A stretch of DNA of 64,000 nt from Adineta ricciae. Taxonomy: Eukaryota; Rotifera; Eurotatoria; Adinetida; Adinetidae. The notes beneath the pieces were generated by a model. The model was not told the origin of the DNA. It ran no database searches and worked only from the letters and a program-made list of their open reading frames with translations. Every line of letters begins with the position of its first letter. Position 1 is the first letter of the stretch. The DNA lies in contig CAJNOJ010000183.1 of the NCBI GenBank assembly GCA_905250025.1, positions 1 to 64,000 of the forward strand, in the 5' to 3' direction. Of the stretch, positions 10,504-22,800 are shown in pieces. A program made the position numbers and the translations under genes.

Positions 10504-10809
10504 ATGCGAAGTTTTATATTCGTAAATTCACTAGCTGTTGTCGTGCGGTACTCATTGCAACTGGGAATTCTATTGCACTTTATGAATCCAAACAACAAAT
10601 TCCAACGAAGCATCGATGCAAAACTTTGCCCAAAAGATGCTGATGGAAATTACACCAAGAACAGCGATATGTGTCATGGCATACATATGGCATGGCATAA
10701 AACAAGCGAATATGTAGACAAAGCAAAGGGTGGCACTGGCGAATACGATCGAAAACGATATGAAGCACACAAGAATAAAACAAGTCCATACAAAGATGAT
10801 AAAAAATAA
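10504..10809 (+). CDS. Putative small secreted lysine-rich peptide, haplotype A
   Basis: 101-codon frame. It begins MRSFIFVNSLAVVV and stays hydrophobic for about 27 residues, consistent with a signal peptide. A polar segment with two cysteines (KLCPKDADGNYTKN, SDMCHGIHMAW) follows, then a lysine-rich, tyrosine-containing tail ending SPYKDDKK. No family recognised. The B copy (2150-2420) lacks the ATG and has an in-frame stop and a deletion. A single intact copy is weak evidence for a gene, so confidence is limited. Confidence 0.4.
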   Translation: MRSFIFVNSLAVVVRYSLQLGILLHFMNPNNKFQRSIDAKLCPKDADGNYTKNSDMCHGIHMAWHKTSEYVDKAKGGTGEYDRKRYEAHKNKTSPYKDDKK

Positions 10810-11199
10810 ATCATTGTTTTTCTACAAATCAGAACATTTATCCATTTTTTTTCTCGTATACATTTTTCTATTATCCAAGAAATAAAACTTATGAACAATT
10901 TGATTTTCACTATTAAAACAGTGTGGACACTCATATGTTTATGTGTGTCCATTACTATTAAGTCACACTTGCATTCACGTCTTTTTGATAAAAGCTTTGT
11001 CTTGGTTATTTATATCTCATTTTGTTTGAGAGCGAAAGAGGAGAATTAAATAGTTCGCAAGAGAGACGAAATTTTCTTTGCGTCTAAAAAATCAATGTCA
11101 GGTAGTAAAGGTACGAATTCGCTTTAAAAATCCAAACAAACGAATGATGAATGAAATGACTGTTTTTTTCGAATTCTCCGATGAAAACGTTACAGAATA
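10810..11199. other. Non-coding spacer before FkbM pseudogene
   Basis: No gene seen. It aligns with 2421-2892 of copy B. Confidence 0.4.
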
Positions 11200-11951
11200 A
11201 AACTGAAACGAAGATTTGTCTATATACGATTCTATCGCGATGCAGCGACTAGTCAAAGTGGAAAGGAAAATGTCTGGGAAGATGAACATCTAACTAGATT
11301 TTTTCAATATCTCCTCGATAATCCTCAGATGGATTTTATTGATATCGGAGCGAACGTTGGCGCGTACACAATGTTTGTTGCTTCACTTCGAAGACAAATG
11401 ATATCCATCGAATGTTTCAAATCCAATCTCGAGCGAATCCGTCGGGAAATTCAAATCGAAAAACAAACGTTCAAAATCCAGTCACACTTATTAGGAATGT
11501 CATTAGCCTGAAATCTAGTGAATACTTAACATTAAAACCTGATCCGAATAACATCGGTTCTCAAGACTTTGATTTCATTGCCAATCCCAAGGGAATCAAT
11601 GAAACTTATGTAGTAAAAACGATTCAATTCGATGATATCCTTCCAGTACTGAAAGGCAAACAAATTCGACATGCAATCATGAAAATGGATATTCAATAGT
11701 CAGAGGTGTATGTATGTCTCACAGGAAGTGACGTTTTCGATTACATGAACATTCCAATTGTACTTATGGAATGGGATATTAGCGGAAAAGAGCGATATGG
11801 AAATCTTTTACAATTTATTTTAAGTTTTTTTCTCCAACGGAATTATATTCCAACTGCTCATATGTATAAAGTTTTTCAAGAGGTCGATGCACTCAGTTTT
11901 TGGCCATCGAATGTCTATTGGATAAAAAAGAGCGTATCAAAATCGTGCTAA
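11200..11951 (+). pseudogene. Broken FkbM methyltransferase, haplotype A
   Basis: Allele of 2893-3846. The signal anchor and the next roughly 60 codons are deleted, a 5-nt insertion near 11460 shifts the frame after RREIQIEK, and TGG of the MKMDIQW motif has become TAG at about 11697. The SAM-binding motif FIDIGANVGAYTMF and the C-terminal VLMEWDISGKERYGN block remain readable in separate frames. Three independent lesions make this a true pseudogene rather than a sequencing error. Confidence 0.85.
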
Positions 11952-12168
11952 ATTCACGTTCCATATAGAAATAGAAATGTAAAGTGAACGAAGCATTGAT
12001 TGTTTGCATCTGAATCTTTCTTCGATGCATTTGCACGTTGTAAATATTAATCGACGAACTATACTTGATGGAAAAAACTGTTTGTTAATCATTGGGAACA
12101 TTGATATTCGTTGTACACGATAAAAATTCATGTTAAATAAACTTTGCGCTTTGATCGAACAGTAACGG

Positions 12169-12830
12169 TTGCTATTAAATCGTTTCTTTTCGAAAATTCT
12201 CTCGTGCCTCATTGAAAAACTGAATAGAATACATAAGGTTCTTTTTATTGTCGATACTTTTCACGTCAGGCGTTCTTATCATCGGCATCGCTTATTATTC
12301 ATGCATCAGTATCTGTTCAAATACGAGATTTGTCTTCCCGATTCTCGAAAAGCAATCCGTAATCGCATTTGGAAGGAAAACGATCTGAGGAGAAGAAGAA
12401 CTTCTTTCTCGAACGATTTCCTTCTACGGATTTTTTTATTATAACGGAGCAAACGTTGCCACGCCCACGATGTTTCCTGCTTTACGTGAAAGAGAAGTGA
12501 TTTCGATCAAGTTAGTCGAACAGCTTCAAAGCCAAGTGATGTTGATTGAGAATGCTATCTATGCAGAAATCGGTCAGTACTTTTAAATGACATAAGATCC
12601 GATGATATTCTTCCATTACTAGAAGCCAAACGGATTCGACATGCCGTTATGAAAGTTGACATCCAATGAGGGCAGATATATCTTTGTCAAACAGGAAACA
12701 AGAAATTTGAATATATTGATATTCCTGTTGTTCTAATGGAATGGAATCTCGGTTCGCGTTTATTGGATCGTTTTCAAATCTTACTAATGTGTTTTCTCGG
12801 ATTTATGTCAAATACTACCAGGGAGTGAAG
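12169..12830 (+). pseudogene. Degenerate second FkbM methyltransferase, haplotype A
   Basis: Allele of 4022-4640. It keeps a readable 5' part (MLLNRFFSKILSCLIEK), the RIRHAVMKVDIQ block (followed by a stop) that copy B has lost, and VVLMEWNLGSRLLDRF near 12730-12770. Multiple stops and frameshifts. Confidence 0.65.
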
Positions 12831-13129
12831 TTCTTACCAACTAGTCATCACATCTCTACGGGATGAAAATGGATTTAACTGAAATTTATTAAATCATAGA
12901 CTACGACACATCTCACATTTGATTACGTGTAAAAATAGATTTTAATGAGAAATTCTTTTTGTCTTTCAGGAGTCGAACGTGTCTTAACGTCATCAGATAG
13001 AATTCTGAAAGAAGCTTAATGCTGTACACTATTATGAAAAGAAGATCTACATCTCAAGTTTAGCTGGTAACTCATTAAAATCTCCTGCAAAAAGTGTTAT
13101 ATGAAGTAAATTGTCGAAATCATTGAGTA
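12831..13129. other. Non-coding spacer before GPCR
   Basis: Nothing recognisable; presumed GPCR promoter and 5' UTR. Confidence 0.35.
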
Positions 13130-14193
13130 ATGAACAACTTAACAGTCGATAGCATAATCGATTCTTTAACTACAACATCCTATCAGTTAAACATTTGGTT
13201 AGGTTTACTTCTTTGGACAACAGGCAACATTGGATGCATTGGTAACATGCTAGTTTATGGTTCAGCAAAATCTCGTCAACAAGCGTATGCAATCTATTTA
13301 TTTGCATCAGCTATAGCTGATTTTCATTATTTCAATTTTGTATTACTAACACGAATACTTCAAAAAGGTTTTGCAATTATACTAACGAATCGATATTTAA
13401 TTATATGCAAACTGCGACAATTTAGTACTATTTGGGGTAATGTTGTTGGTTTTAGTTTGTTTTCGTTTGCAACTATTGATCGACTTTTATCAACTCAACG
13501 TTCAAATAGTAAGTTTTTTCATAGAAGATGTTCATATGTCATTCTGATCTGATTTTTTTTTCAGCATATCGACTATGGAGTAATCGTGTTCAACTAGCTT
13601 ATAAAATCGTCGTTCTCATTCCTCTCTTTTGGTTCCTATTGATAGGTCATCGACTCATTCTATATCAAATCGAAAATGGAAACTGTTCTCCTCGTAGTGG
13701 TTTCTATAGTTACTATGATAATTACTTTCAAGTCGTTTTCTCATCATTATTTCCCGCTGTTAGCATGTCTATTCTTGCTTATTTACTCATTAAAAATGTT
13801 CGACATGTTGTTCGCCGACGAGTTGTTCCATCGGTTACTCTACCCCAACGAAACATGATCAACCAAATAGATTCACGATTAACACTCATGCTTATATCCG
13901 AATCATGCATTGCAGTGATAACATATGTTCCGTATGCAGTTCAGTTAACCTATGCGAATGTGACGCAAAATTTATCTAAGTCACCTTTACGTATCGCATG
14001 GGAGAATATGTTTACTGAATTGATTCACTTGTTTTCGTATATATTCTTCGCCACAAGTTTTTATGTTTCGCTCTTGTCCAACGACACGTTTCGTCAAAAG
14101 CTCAGAGAATCCTTACATATCTTTGGATTTCATTGTCATTATAATAACGATCCAACTAGAACTTTTCTTCGTCGATGGAATATAGTCAAGTAA
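13130..14193 (+). CDS. Rhodopsin-like seven-transmembrane receptor (orphan GPCR), haplotype A
   Basis: Exons 13130-13508 and 13565-14193 with a 56-nt phase-1 intron at the position used in copy B. A stop codon directly upstream in frame fixes the ATG (MNNLTVDSI). The features match copy B: GN in TM1, TM3 cysteine, IDR in place of DRY, no NPxxY. Residue differences concentrate in the third intracellular loop (VVPSVTLPQRN versus VVPSISVPQRK) and in the C-tail, while the helices are nearly unchanged; this suggests purifying selection on both alleles. Confidence 0.8.
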
Positions 14194-14321
14194 TCATAAT
14201 GACTATCGGTTTAACTGACACGCTTACTTCTTCTGATAATAACTCATGATATCTCGGTAATGATCTCGTGTACGCATGTGTATATAAACCGAAGACGCAA
14301 AAAGATTCTAGACACAATAGA

Positions 14322-14673
14322 ATGGGTATTATTTTACCAATCCCAATAATGTAAGTTCAGTAGTGTTCAATTCGATATTCTAAGATTTCGTTTTTCATGC
14401 ATAGCATCTTTCTCGTTCTATTCGGTATCATCACTGTTTTCATAATGTTTTATCATTGTTGTCGCTTTATTCTGATTCACGAAATATTCCAAGGTAAAAA
14501 GTTTTTTTCTAGTTCAAAGCTAAGTAGTTGAAATGTATATTGAAAATCTAGCTCATGGTATTGATCCCGATTTGGTTCATGCAGGAGTTCCGATTGTCAT
14601 CGTTCGTTCAGATCAACCAAAAATCTATCCACCATATATCGCTACATCTCCACCTATTTACGCAAAAGAATGA
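14322..14673 (+). CDS. Tiny three-exon single-pass membrane protein, haplotype A
   Basis: Exons 14322-14350, 14405-14493 and 14552-14673 (introns 54 and 58 nt) encode 79 residues, one arginine shorter than copy B. Splice phases are identical. One transmembrane helix, then HCCRFILIHEIF and a tail with LVHAGVPIVIVRSD and YPPYIATSP. The stop is 8 bp from the XPR1 stop, tail to tail. Family unknown. Conservation of frame and splice sites in both haplotypes argues for a real gene. Confidence 0.6.
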
Positions 14674-14681
14674 CTTGTTTA

Positions 14682-17205
14682 TTAATTTACAATCGTCATT
14701 TTTCTAGTTTGTCGTGTGCGTGAATAATTATCCAGAGATGAAAGGGAATAACATCTTCGAAATGAAGAATTTTTCGATGTTGTATGAAACACATTGACTT
14801 CGACTATTGTCGAAGAGCGCGATGCGGATATTTGATTTTGAACAAAATTTGCAATGCTTGTTTCCAGATCATCACCGGGTGTGATACTACTTTCTTCAGC
14901 AATTGTTTCACATCTTGCGGATTGCAAGCGACTTCGTACACGGGATTTCTTGCGTGATTTCGAATCGAGTAGTGTGAAATCTACGCCGGAACCAATGGGT
15001 TTAATCGAAATATCTCGAATCGCACGATATCGACCGCAATTATTCAAATGTTCATTTTCTAGACGGAAAAAATTCCAAGAAAATCGACGAATTAGTTCCA
15101 GAAAACCGAAAGCAAAACCAACCACATCGGAATATTCAGCTGCTGCAGTATGAAACTGTATGAATATGTTTATTGTCCAACTATATCGAAAGACAACATC
15201 TTGAACCATCGCGTAATAATAATACTTCTTTGATGGATAGATAATATGATCGCGAAGAAATCGATTCTCACCGGCATTCTTATGAAATAATCCCCAATCC
15301 ATTTTGATATCCCATATAATTTTGAAAGTTGAATTGATAAATGCAGCGATGATCCATGTATAAACAAACGGGTTCTTCGTTGGATTATTCGATTGATTTT
15401 TATTCAGGGCAAGTGTTCCACGTCGAAGCGAATTTGTGATTGCCACACACGTGCTCGCAAAATATTTGGTCGCATTGACTAGATGTGGAAATTTTAGTTT
15501 AGTATCATAATATCGTCGGAGACATTGAGTTAGACGAAGTAGGGATGGTGTGGCAAGTAGACATGCTTGGAGAAGAAAGCGTGACCAACCGGTACAAAAA
15601 GCGTGTTCGGGCTTTGAAGAGGATGTTAGTCTTGTCGACCACCATTGATGATTAGAGAAATAGAAGCAAAAGAAGTACTCGAGATCGAAAAAGGCTAATT
15701 CAATCGATGTTAATTGATTACAAAGCCAATTATCTGCAAAATGGATACGATGAAAGGCGCTGGAAAAGATCAATCCTACTGTTCGTAGAAGCCAATAACG
15801 AGCTGGACGATAAAATATCGGTGCTGGATTAATGACAAAAATAACCATCAGTAAGACGAATAGTAACGGTTGAACAAATGGATAAAAATCGAAGTAAGAG
15901 GTAAGAATGAAAGCAATAAAGCTGAGACACCAGAACACGCAGAGACATGCACCGATTTCAAGTAATTGTTGATAAGTTAAATGATTACGTGGATCGATTT
16001 CAAATATGAGAATATGATTGACACCAGCCGATGACCAACCGTACACGTTGATACCAGCAAACATAATTTGAGCAATAATAAGAAATGGCGAACGGTAGAG
16101 ATGAAGAGCATCCCGCCATGCCAATGGTATTCCTGACTTACTCTTATTCAGAACAAGAATAAGAATAATAACCATAGGTAGTAGAACACATATAATTCCT
16201 ACAGGCGGAATTTGTGATAATGAATCAAGGATAGACATGACTTACCGATGAAGATGCCAAGGCGAAATGTGACTATCGGCGATTGACGTTCTTCGAGTGG
16301 TGGAACACGAAGACGTTTCATAGCACGTGCTCGGTCACCTGATTCGAGTTCATCGATATAGATCCTTTCAACATCACAAATGAGTTCAGTTACTGCTGTT
16401 GATGTATAAAAGGTTGCTGTGTCAATATTTGCTTTTCTAGACGAACTCCATTGAGCAATATTCTCACAAGAACAGATAAACCTATGCCTACCGCCATTCG
16501 TTACCGCGATTCGTTTGCAACAATTTATCGTGTTTCTTCAAGATTTTAACGAAGCCAGTAAAATTCAATAATTGATATTTCTGTAGCAGAACCAACATTA
16601 GATAATATTCACTAAAGGCCAATTTGAGATTTTTTACATCTTTACAAGGTTTTCGCTGTTTGCCATTCCCTTTCAGAAATTGATCAGGTACAAATGATAG
16701 TTTGCTTGCCGAGGGTTGTTTTCCTCCATGAATCGTACTGTCAGTACTTTGACCAACTTTGTTCGTTTTGTGAGAAGGAGCGACTTTTCCATACATTAGT
16801 TTCCTGTATTGGATTTCATCTTTAAGTGTAGTAAATCGTCGCAATGCTCTGTGAATAAATCCATTGTGTTTCCCCATGGAAGTCAATGTGAAAACTTACT
16901 CAGCTAGTTTTTCGGCAAAGAAAGTATTAATCTTTATTAGTTCCTTTTTGCAACACTAAACAAACGAAAAGAAACTAATGCAATCAAACAAACAGATCAC
17001 TTACTTCAAAAAACTCGTCGTCAACACGAAGAAAATACTCCTCAACTACGGGGTTATTAAAATCATTATCGTTCTCATTTTCATTAATCATTACAGGCGC
17101 ATCCGCAATCGCTTTCTCGAGCAATTCTTTCAAATACTGATACTGAATATACTGAGAATTCCATTCCGGAGTAAGATTTGCCAACAAATGCACACCAAAT
17201 TTCAT
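14682..17205 (-). CDS. XPR1: XPR1-like phosphate exporter, complete, haplotype A
   Basis: Five exons: 17005-17205, 16900-16955, 16492-16848, 16246-16436, 14682-16198. The four GT-AG introns are 47-55 nt, and all phases join to a 773-residue protein. It starts [15 protein letters not shown]; the SPX domain spans about 1-200 and includes YIQYQYLK and the lysine cluster of ILKKHDK (inositol-pyrophosphate pocket). The linker carries [15 protein letters not shown], as in animal XPR1. Transmembrane helices and the EXS domain follow ([43 protein letters not shown]), then a basic serine-rich tail with RKKSRVRSR. Function: phosphate efflux at the plasma membrane under SPX control. Length and motif order match the family. 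Confidence 0.95.
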
Positions 17206-17457
17206 TCTGATGCGTATCGATGTTAAAAGAAAGTAAGGCGATCGAAAGAGCAAAGAAATATACAGTGCCTTTTATAAAGTGTGAAAAAGGTCATTACACA
17301 AACGTTTTCGAATGATATTTTATGACGTGCGAAAAAGGCCTTTCTCTAAACTAAAGAAATAGGCGTATTTGTACTTGATGAATTTTATGTTTTTTTTATT
17401 GTTGCAATTTTTAAGGGCATTTTCGATTGTACTCAAAATACACATTAGAAACGGATT

Positions 17458-19134
17458 CTATTCTCGGCCAGGACGATATTCAATTCCATATTTGTTTCTT
17501 AAACTACGTAACAATGTTCGATTGAATGGACAAATAACGTTGGCGCCGTTGATGGGAAATCCTCCTTCCGCCCATTGTCGACGTTCGTGAACTAAATCTT
17601 CCGTCCACATATTATTGCACCAAAATTGACCGCTTCTTCTAATAGTTACTAATTGGCAAAAATTTGCATCGCCTTGACACTGATCGACAAAAACTTGACC
17701 ATCTGGAGCTAGATTTTCTTTCGAACTGACTGGAATTGCGTATCCTTTCATAATTAGTTCTGCTGCTTGACGAATCAACTGAACGACTTCGGCTCGTTTA
17801 ATTCCATCGCGTCGCTTATTAATCGGATAATAAAGGCCTTTGATATACGGTGTTCCCGCTGTGACATATTGTTCGAGAAATGATGGATAAGCAATAGGTG
17901 TTGTTTCTTTTTTATAGGGATTCATTCCTCCAAGATTAATACTCACTGATCCATCGGAGAGAAATGTTTGATACATTTGTCCTGTACCTGGCCCGGTGAT
18001 GTGAATATCCATATTACGTACCGTTCGTAGTTGAGCAATGAAATTATTATCTAATAATTCATACGTCGGAGATTTTGAATCGATTGCAGTTGCATCAATA
18101 CCAACAGAAACATTATTTTGTGCAGTAATATTTCGATAATCAAGGTAAAAAACTCGTACAAGTGGATATGGTAGTGATCTAATCTCATCAATGCTTTTGT
18201 TTAAGTACAAATTTGTATGATTATTGATTTCATCCATTGCTAATTTCAAATCTTCTTGTTCTTGATTTGTAAAACGTTTGTTATGAACAATATAAGCATT
18301 CAATGGTTTTGTGACATCACGACGTTCTGCTGAATGATTACGTCGAATATGTGGAGGAAGTAGACCGTGCTGTTTATACATTCGATCACGAAATAGTCGA
18401 GACCCGTCGAGTTCTACTCCACCGGCGAGCTGATAGTTGGATTGAATGCAACGTTGACACATCATTCCACTACCGAGAATGATTTCTTCGAAAACGAACC
18501 ATTGACGTTGGGCAAGTACATCGAGAACATTCGATTTAATTAATCCAAGTCCGGCAAAACGACTGTAAATATCTTCGCTAAAACATGTTTGACATTGACT
18601 TTTGTCAAAGCCAACAAGAACTCGGAACGGTTGGAGATGTTTCGGAGCAAAGCGTATCGCGGCAATATAGGCTGGATAAAGTCCGTCGAATAGAGCATGG
18701 CCAACATTACCATGCCAAAGTTGATTAAAATGAATTGTTAGTCCCGATAACATTCTTGGTTCGTTCTCCGAACGAACGAACTGATGCAATTTTTCATACG
18801 TATCGAATATAAGATGACGTGGACGATACTCAGTTGTTGCTAATGCGGCTAGTCGAACACCTGGTAGTGTTAAATTATCTTCTTTTAAAGATAAGGCTAA
18901 AAATCCTTGCTTGATATAATAAAGATTTTGATAGAGACACGATTGGTTGTAGGAAGGACCGACGCATTTCACTGTTGTTTTCAAAGATCGAACGGATGGT
19001 GATGTTTGTAATATCGAATGCTGAGTATTTGATTGCTTGATATTTTGATTTACATAATGTATAACGATTTCAAGGATAAAAAGAAAGCACACGAGCCAAC
19101 TAGCCGTTTTTAGTTTTCTTTTAAAGTGTAACAT
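17458..19134 (-). CDS. GT61 (DUF563)-like glycosyltransferase, type II membrane protein, haplotype A
   Basis: Single-exon 558-residue protein. A short basic N-terminus precedes one transmembrane helix at about 12-28 and a stem region, as expected for a Golgi or ER type II enzyme. The catalytic part shows the GT61-type WHGNVGHALFDGLYPAY at about 140-156 and, later, DIHITGPGTGQMYQTFLSDG at about 389-408, matching the conserved G-x-G block before the end of the nucleotide-sugar site. Several N-glycosylation sites and paired cysteines fit a lumenal domain. GT61 enzymes transfer xylose or GlcNAc (plant xylosyltransferases, EOGT); donor and acceptor are unknown here. Divergently arranged with the NHL/EGF receptor, 680 bp away. 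Confidence 0.75.
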   Translation of the reverse strand: MLHFKRKLKTASWLVCFLFILEIVIHYVNQNIKQSNTQHSILQTSPSVRSLKTTVKCVGPSYNQSCLYQNLYYIKQGFLALSLKEDNLTLPGVRLAALATTEYRPRHLIFDTYEKLHQFVRSENEPRMLSGLTIHFNQLWHGNVGHALFDGLYPAYIAAIRFAPKHLQPFRVLVGFDKSQCQTCFSEDIYSRFAGLGLIKSNVLDVLAQRQWFVFEEIILGSGMMCQRCIQSNYQLAGGVELDGSRLFRDRMYKQHGLLPPHIRRNHSAERRDVTKPLNAYIVHNKRFTNQEQEDLKLAMDEINNHTNLYLNKSIDEIRSLPYPLVRVFYLDYRNITAQNNVSVGIDATAIDSKSPTYELLDNNFIAQLRTVRNMDIHITGPGTGQMYQTFLSDGSVSINLGGMNPYKKETTPIAYPSFLEQYVTAGTPYIKGLYYPINKRRDGIKRAEVVQLIRQAAELIMKGYAIPVSSKENLAPDGQVFVDQCQGDANFCQLVTIRRSGQFWCNNMWTEDLVHERRQWAEGGFPINGANVICPFNRTLLRSLRNKYGIEYRPGRE

Positions 19135-19814
19135 TATTCAAACGGCATTGAATTGCTGTTTTCAGCTGCCACATGAGAAGAGTGACGTTAATTCATGTCT
19201 TTTTTTACACGCGACAGAAATACAGAACTATTCAATATTAAAGAACTTTGCCGAACGAACGAGCTGTTTGCGGAAGAGAACGGAAGGACAAGCGTATACA
19301 GAAGGAGAAAACTTTTTTTATTGTTTGCATTTTGAATATTCACATATATGAAGTCAGCGGTATAAAACTTTATGTTTCTTTTCTCTTTCTTTCTACACAA
19401 GAACCGCCGAATGTATTCAAGAGAATGTAATCAATTTCTTGAGAGTATCATAAAACAGAACATTTACATCTTTCAAGATCGAAATGGGAGCTTTTACAGA
19501 GCTGTATAAGAAATGATTTGTGTAAACGCAAATGACTGAATCAGTGTTGTCAATCGATACCTGGTATTTACAAAGCTTATGAATTATAGAAATCACGTCT
19601 GGATATGATATTAAATATTCATGAGAACAACACGTTCGATTATGTGTCTCATTATATAATTGAAGATTATTTCTGAATAATGGATTTTAGCACACTGTTA
19701 CAATATTGAACAAACGTGTAGTTCAGGAAAATAGAAAATCTCTCTTTTGTCGGAAGACTCCATACATTAGTTCTTGACGCTAGAGCAGTACGAAACAGAA
19801 TTTCTTTCTCGTAT
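19135..19814. promoter_or_regulatory. Head-to-head intergenic region (GT61-like / NHL-EGF), haplotype A
   Basis: The start codons of two divergent genes are 680 bp apart, so this region must hold both promoters. It is conserved at 26991-27669. No specific motif can be defended. Confidence 0.4.
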
Positions 19815-22800
19815 ATGTCAACTATGAACGTCTGGAGCTGTTTCTCAGCTCGTATCGTGTTATGGATGTTAATTAATGTGACAACTACAAGTAAGAGTTC
19901 AGTTGGTTTCGGTTCATCAATATTTCCCACAAACTAAACTCTTTGTGTTCGAGAATATATTCATATAAGTTGAGAGGATATCTGAAATACCAGAATATCC
20001 AGATGTTTAATATGGACTAAAAGATGATCGTTAATAAATGACGAACGGAACCCCGATGAGCTCATAAAGTATTTTCTTCAAGATCATTGTTGTCAATTTC
20101 TCCAGGGCAATTGAAGTTACCACCTAATGGTGCTTGGAACCAAATTGGTACGACAGTTGCGGGAGATAGAAAAGGAAACGCAGGATCAAATCTCAGTCAA
20201 CTTAATGAGCCTGTCGACATATATATCACCAACAACGACATTCTTTATATTGGGGATTCATACAATCATCGAATTCTTGTTGTTCATCTCAACTCTTCGA
20301 CCAACAACTCCGCTATCGGCTCTGGGCCAGGTCCGAATTTCAATCAACTCAATGGGCCACGCGGCGTTTTTGTTTTCAATGCATCTCTCTATGTTCTTGA
20401 TACCAGCAATTACCGAGTACAAAAGATGACACTCGATGGTTCTAATGCCACTACAGTGGCTCATATACCTCGACTAGGCACGGCACCAGGCGATCCACTC
20501 TATCTCTACGTGACTGATGAAGGCCACATATATGTAAGTGAAAGATTGGGACATTGTATCTGGTTATTTTTTCCAAACTCAACTACTGGTCACATCATTG
20601 CTGGAAAAACTAGACAAAAGGGATCCAATAACGATCAATTCGACGAACCCTATGGCATCTTTGTCAACGACGTGGGCACCATGTACATTGCAGATCGTAA
20701 GAACAATCGAATCATGAAGTGGTCGACCGGAGATTCGTATGGTGTTCGTGTGGCTGGTGATGGTAAAATCGGTGATACACCAAAACAACTCAACGAGCCC
20801 ACCCAAGTGATTGTTGATACCAACGAATACATGTATATTACAGAAGCGGGTTATCGAGCGCGTGTCGTTCGATGGCTCGTCGGATCAACCTGGGGTGTAT
20901 GCATTGTTGCTTGCACAAGAAGTTCTGGAATTGAAGCAACTCAACTAAATCGACCACATTCGTTGGCATTTGATAGACACGGGTCACTGTATGTCACCGA
21001 TTGGGCTAATCACCGAGTGCAAAAGTTCCAGATTCTCGACTATTCTCGTGAGTATCTGCATTGTAGACAGATTGAAAATGCGAGAGAAAGTCTACTTTCC
21101 ATCCGACCCTGAGCTCTTTGGCTACTTCAAAACAATGCTCCCATCAACTATTCTTTTTTCACTAGTAACTTCAGAGAGAGTAACGTCTATGCTTTTGTTT
21201 AGTATCATTCAACCAGCCAGTCATTCCTCCGAACTCAACATGGAGTGTATGTGGTATTACTTTTGCTAATCAAATCAGCATTGGCTCGAGACCTCGTGGT
21301 ATTTTTATTGATCATCGTGACACTGTGTATATCGCTGATCATACCCATCGACGAGTTCTTGCATGGTCAGAGAAAAATAACAATCATCATCAGATATCCA
21401 CCCGCGAGTTATTCGACCGTACAGCTCTGTTTGTTACAGTGAATGGCGATATTTACGTTGAGAATGGTGACCAAGAAGGTCGAATTGAGAAGTGGAGAAT
21501 AGGTGCAACGAGTGGTGAACCCGTCGAAACATTTCCTGGAAACTGCTTCGGGCTCTTCATCGACATTAGAAATCATCTTTATTGTTCGATTCGTGAGAAG
21601 CATCAAGTGGTGAAAATCATGCTCGACAGCAACAACAAGTCGTTCGCGGTAGTGGCCGGAACGAGGAATTCGTCTGGCTCTGGCTCTGACAAACTAAATC
21701 GTCCTTGTGGAGTATTTGTCGATGTTTATTTCAGTCTCTATGTAGCTGACTCGGGCAATAATAGAATTCAGGTTTTCCTGTCGGGAGAATCAAATGGAAT
21801 CACAGTTGCTGGCGGAGGTGTTCCTAATGGCTTAGAACTACAATATCCAAGTGGTGTGATACTGGACGCAAGTAACATGTTATACGTTGCAGATAATCAA
21901 CATCATCGTGTTGTTCGAGTCGGAAGCAATTCATTCCGATGTCTGTTTGGTTGCACGGAGAAAAGTGGATCGGCGTCAAGTCAGCTGTATTACTCATATT
22001 CTGTTGGTTTCGACAGTCACGGGCACTTGTATGTGGCTGATGAATGGAATGATCGTATTCAAAAATTCAATATAGACATCGATTCTTGTGGTAAGTATGA
22101 ATTAAAGGTGAACACTTTGATATAGATGAGTGCATTATTGAGGATCGTTGATATTTTATTTTGCTTGTTGCATGGTCTCACATTCGGAACCCGTTCCTAT
22201 GAAAAATACTTAGGTATCAAGATTTCCTACTTTTGGATATACTAGAGGAAAATGAGTCTTCACTTTACTCATACAGAATGTGTGTATGCTTGAAATGATT
22301 AGTTGTTCAGTAGTGTAACCTGTCAATGATTTCGCTATCTTACAGATTGCATGGATCATTTAGAAATTCAAACTTCAACTAATGCGGTATTAACTACCGA
22401 GCAAACGACAATGCAGTCGTGGTCGACTGAAAATCCATGTAAGAGCATATTCAGTACTATATAAGATGCCTAGATTTTATCATTGTTTTAGCTTCGTCAA
22501 CCCCATCAGTGTCATTACGTAAGTCCTTCTCAGGACAGGTTTTTTGTGTAAACATATCTCAGTCCGCTGTAGAAGGGCTTGTGAGCCATGCTGTTTGCAT
22601 TCGATACCTTCTTTTCCTAACGAAAGCATGATGAATATCTTTTAGAAATTGAAATTTCGTCAACAACCACAAGCACGTTAGAGGTTGAGAATAATGTCGT
22701 TTCTTCATCTACATCGACAAAAACAGGTTATTTTCACTCATTATTTTCTTTTATCGAGGATGCCTACCTACTGCAAATTTCAGATCTATCAACAAGATCA

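Noticed and set aside
6669..15153. 99-codon plus-strand frames inside XPR1 at 6669-6968 and 14854-15153
   Set aside because: Antisense shadow of the EXS domain and tail; codon-level conservation follows XPR1.
19667..19930. 87-codon minus-strand frame conserved at 27522-27785
   Set aside because: It overlaps the signal-peptide exon of the NHL/EGF gene on the other strand, which joins in phase to the propeller; the minus frame has no support of its own.
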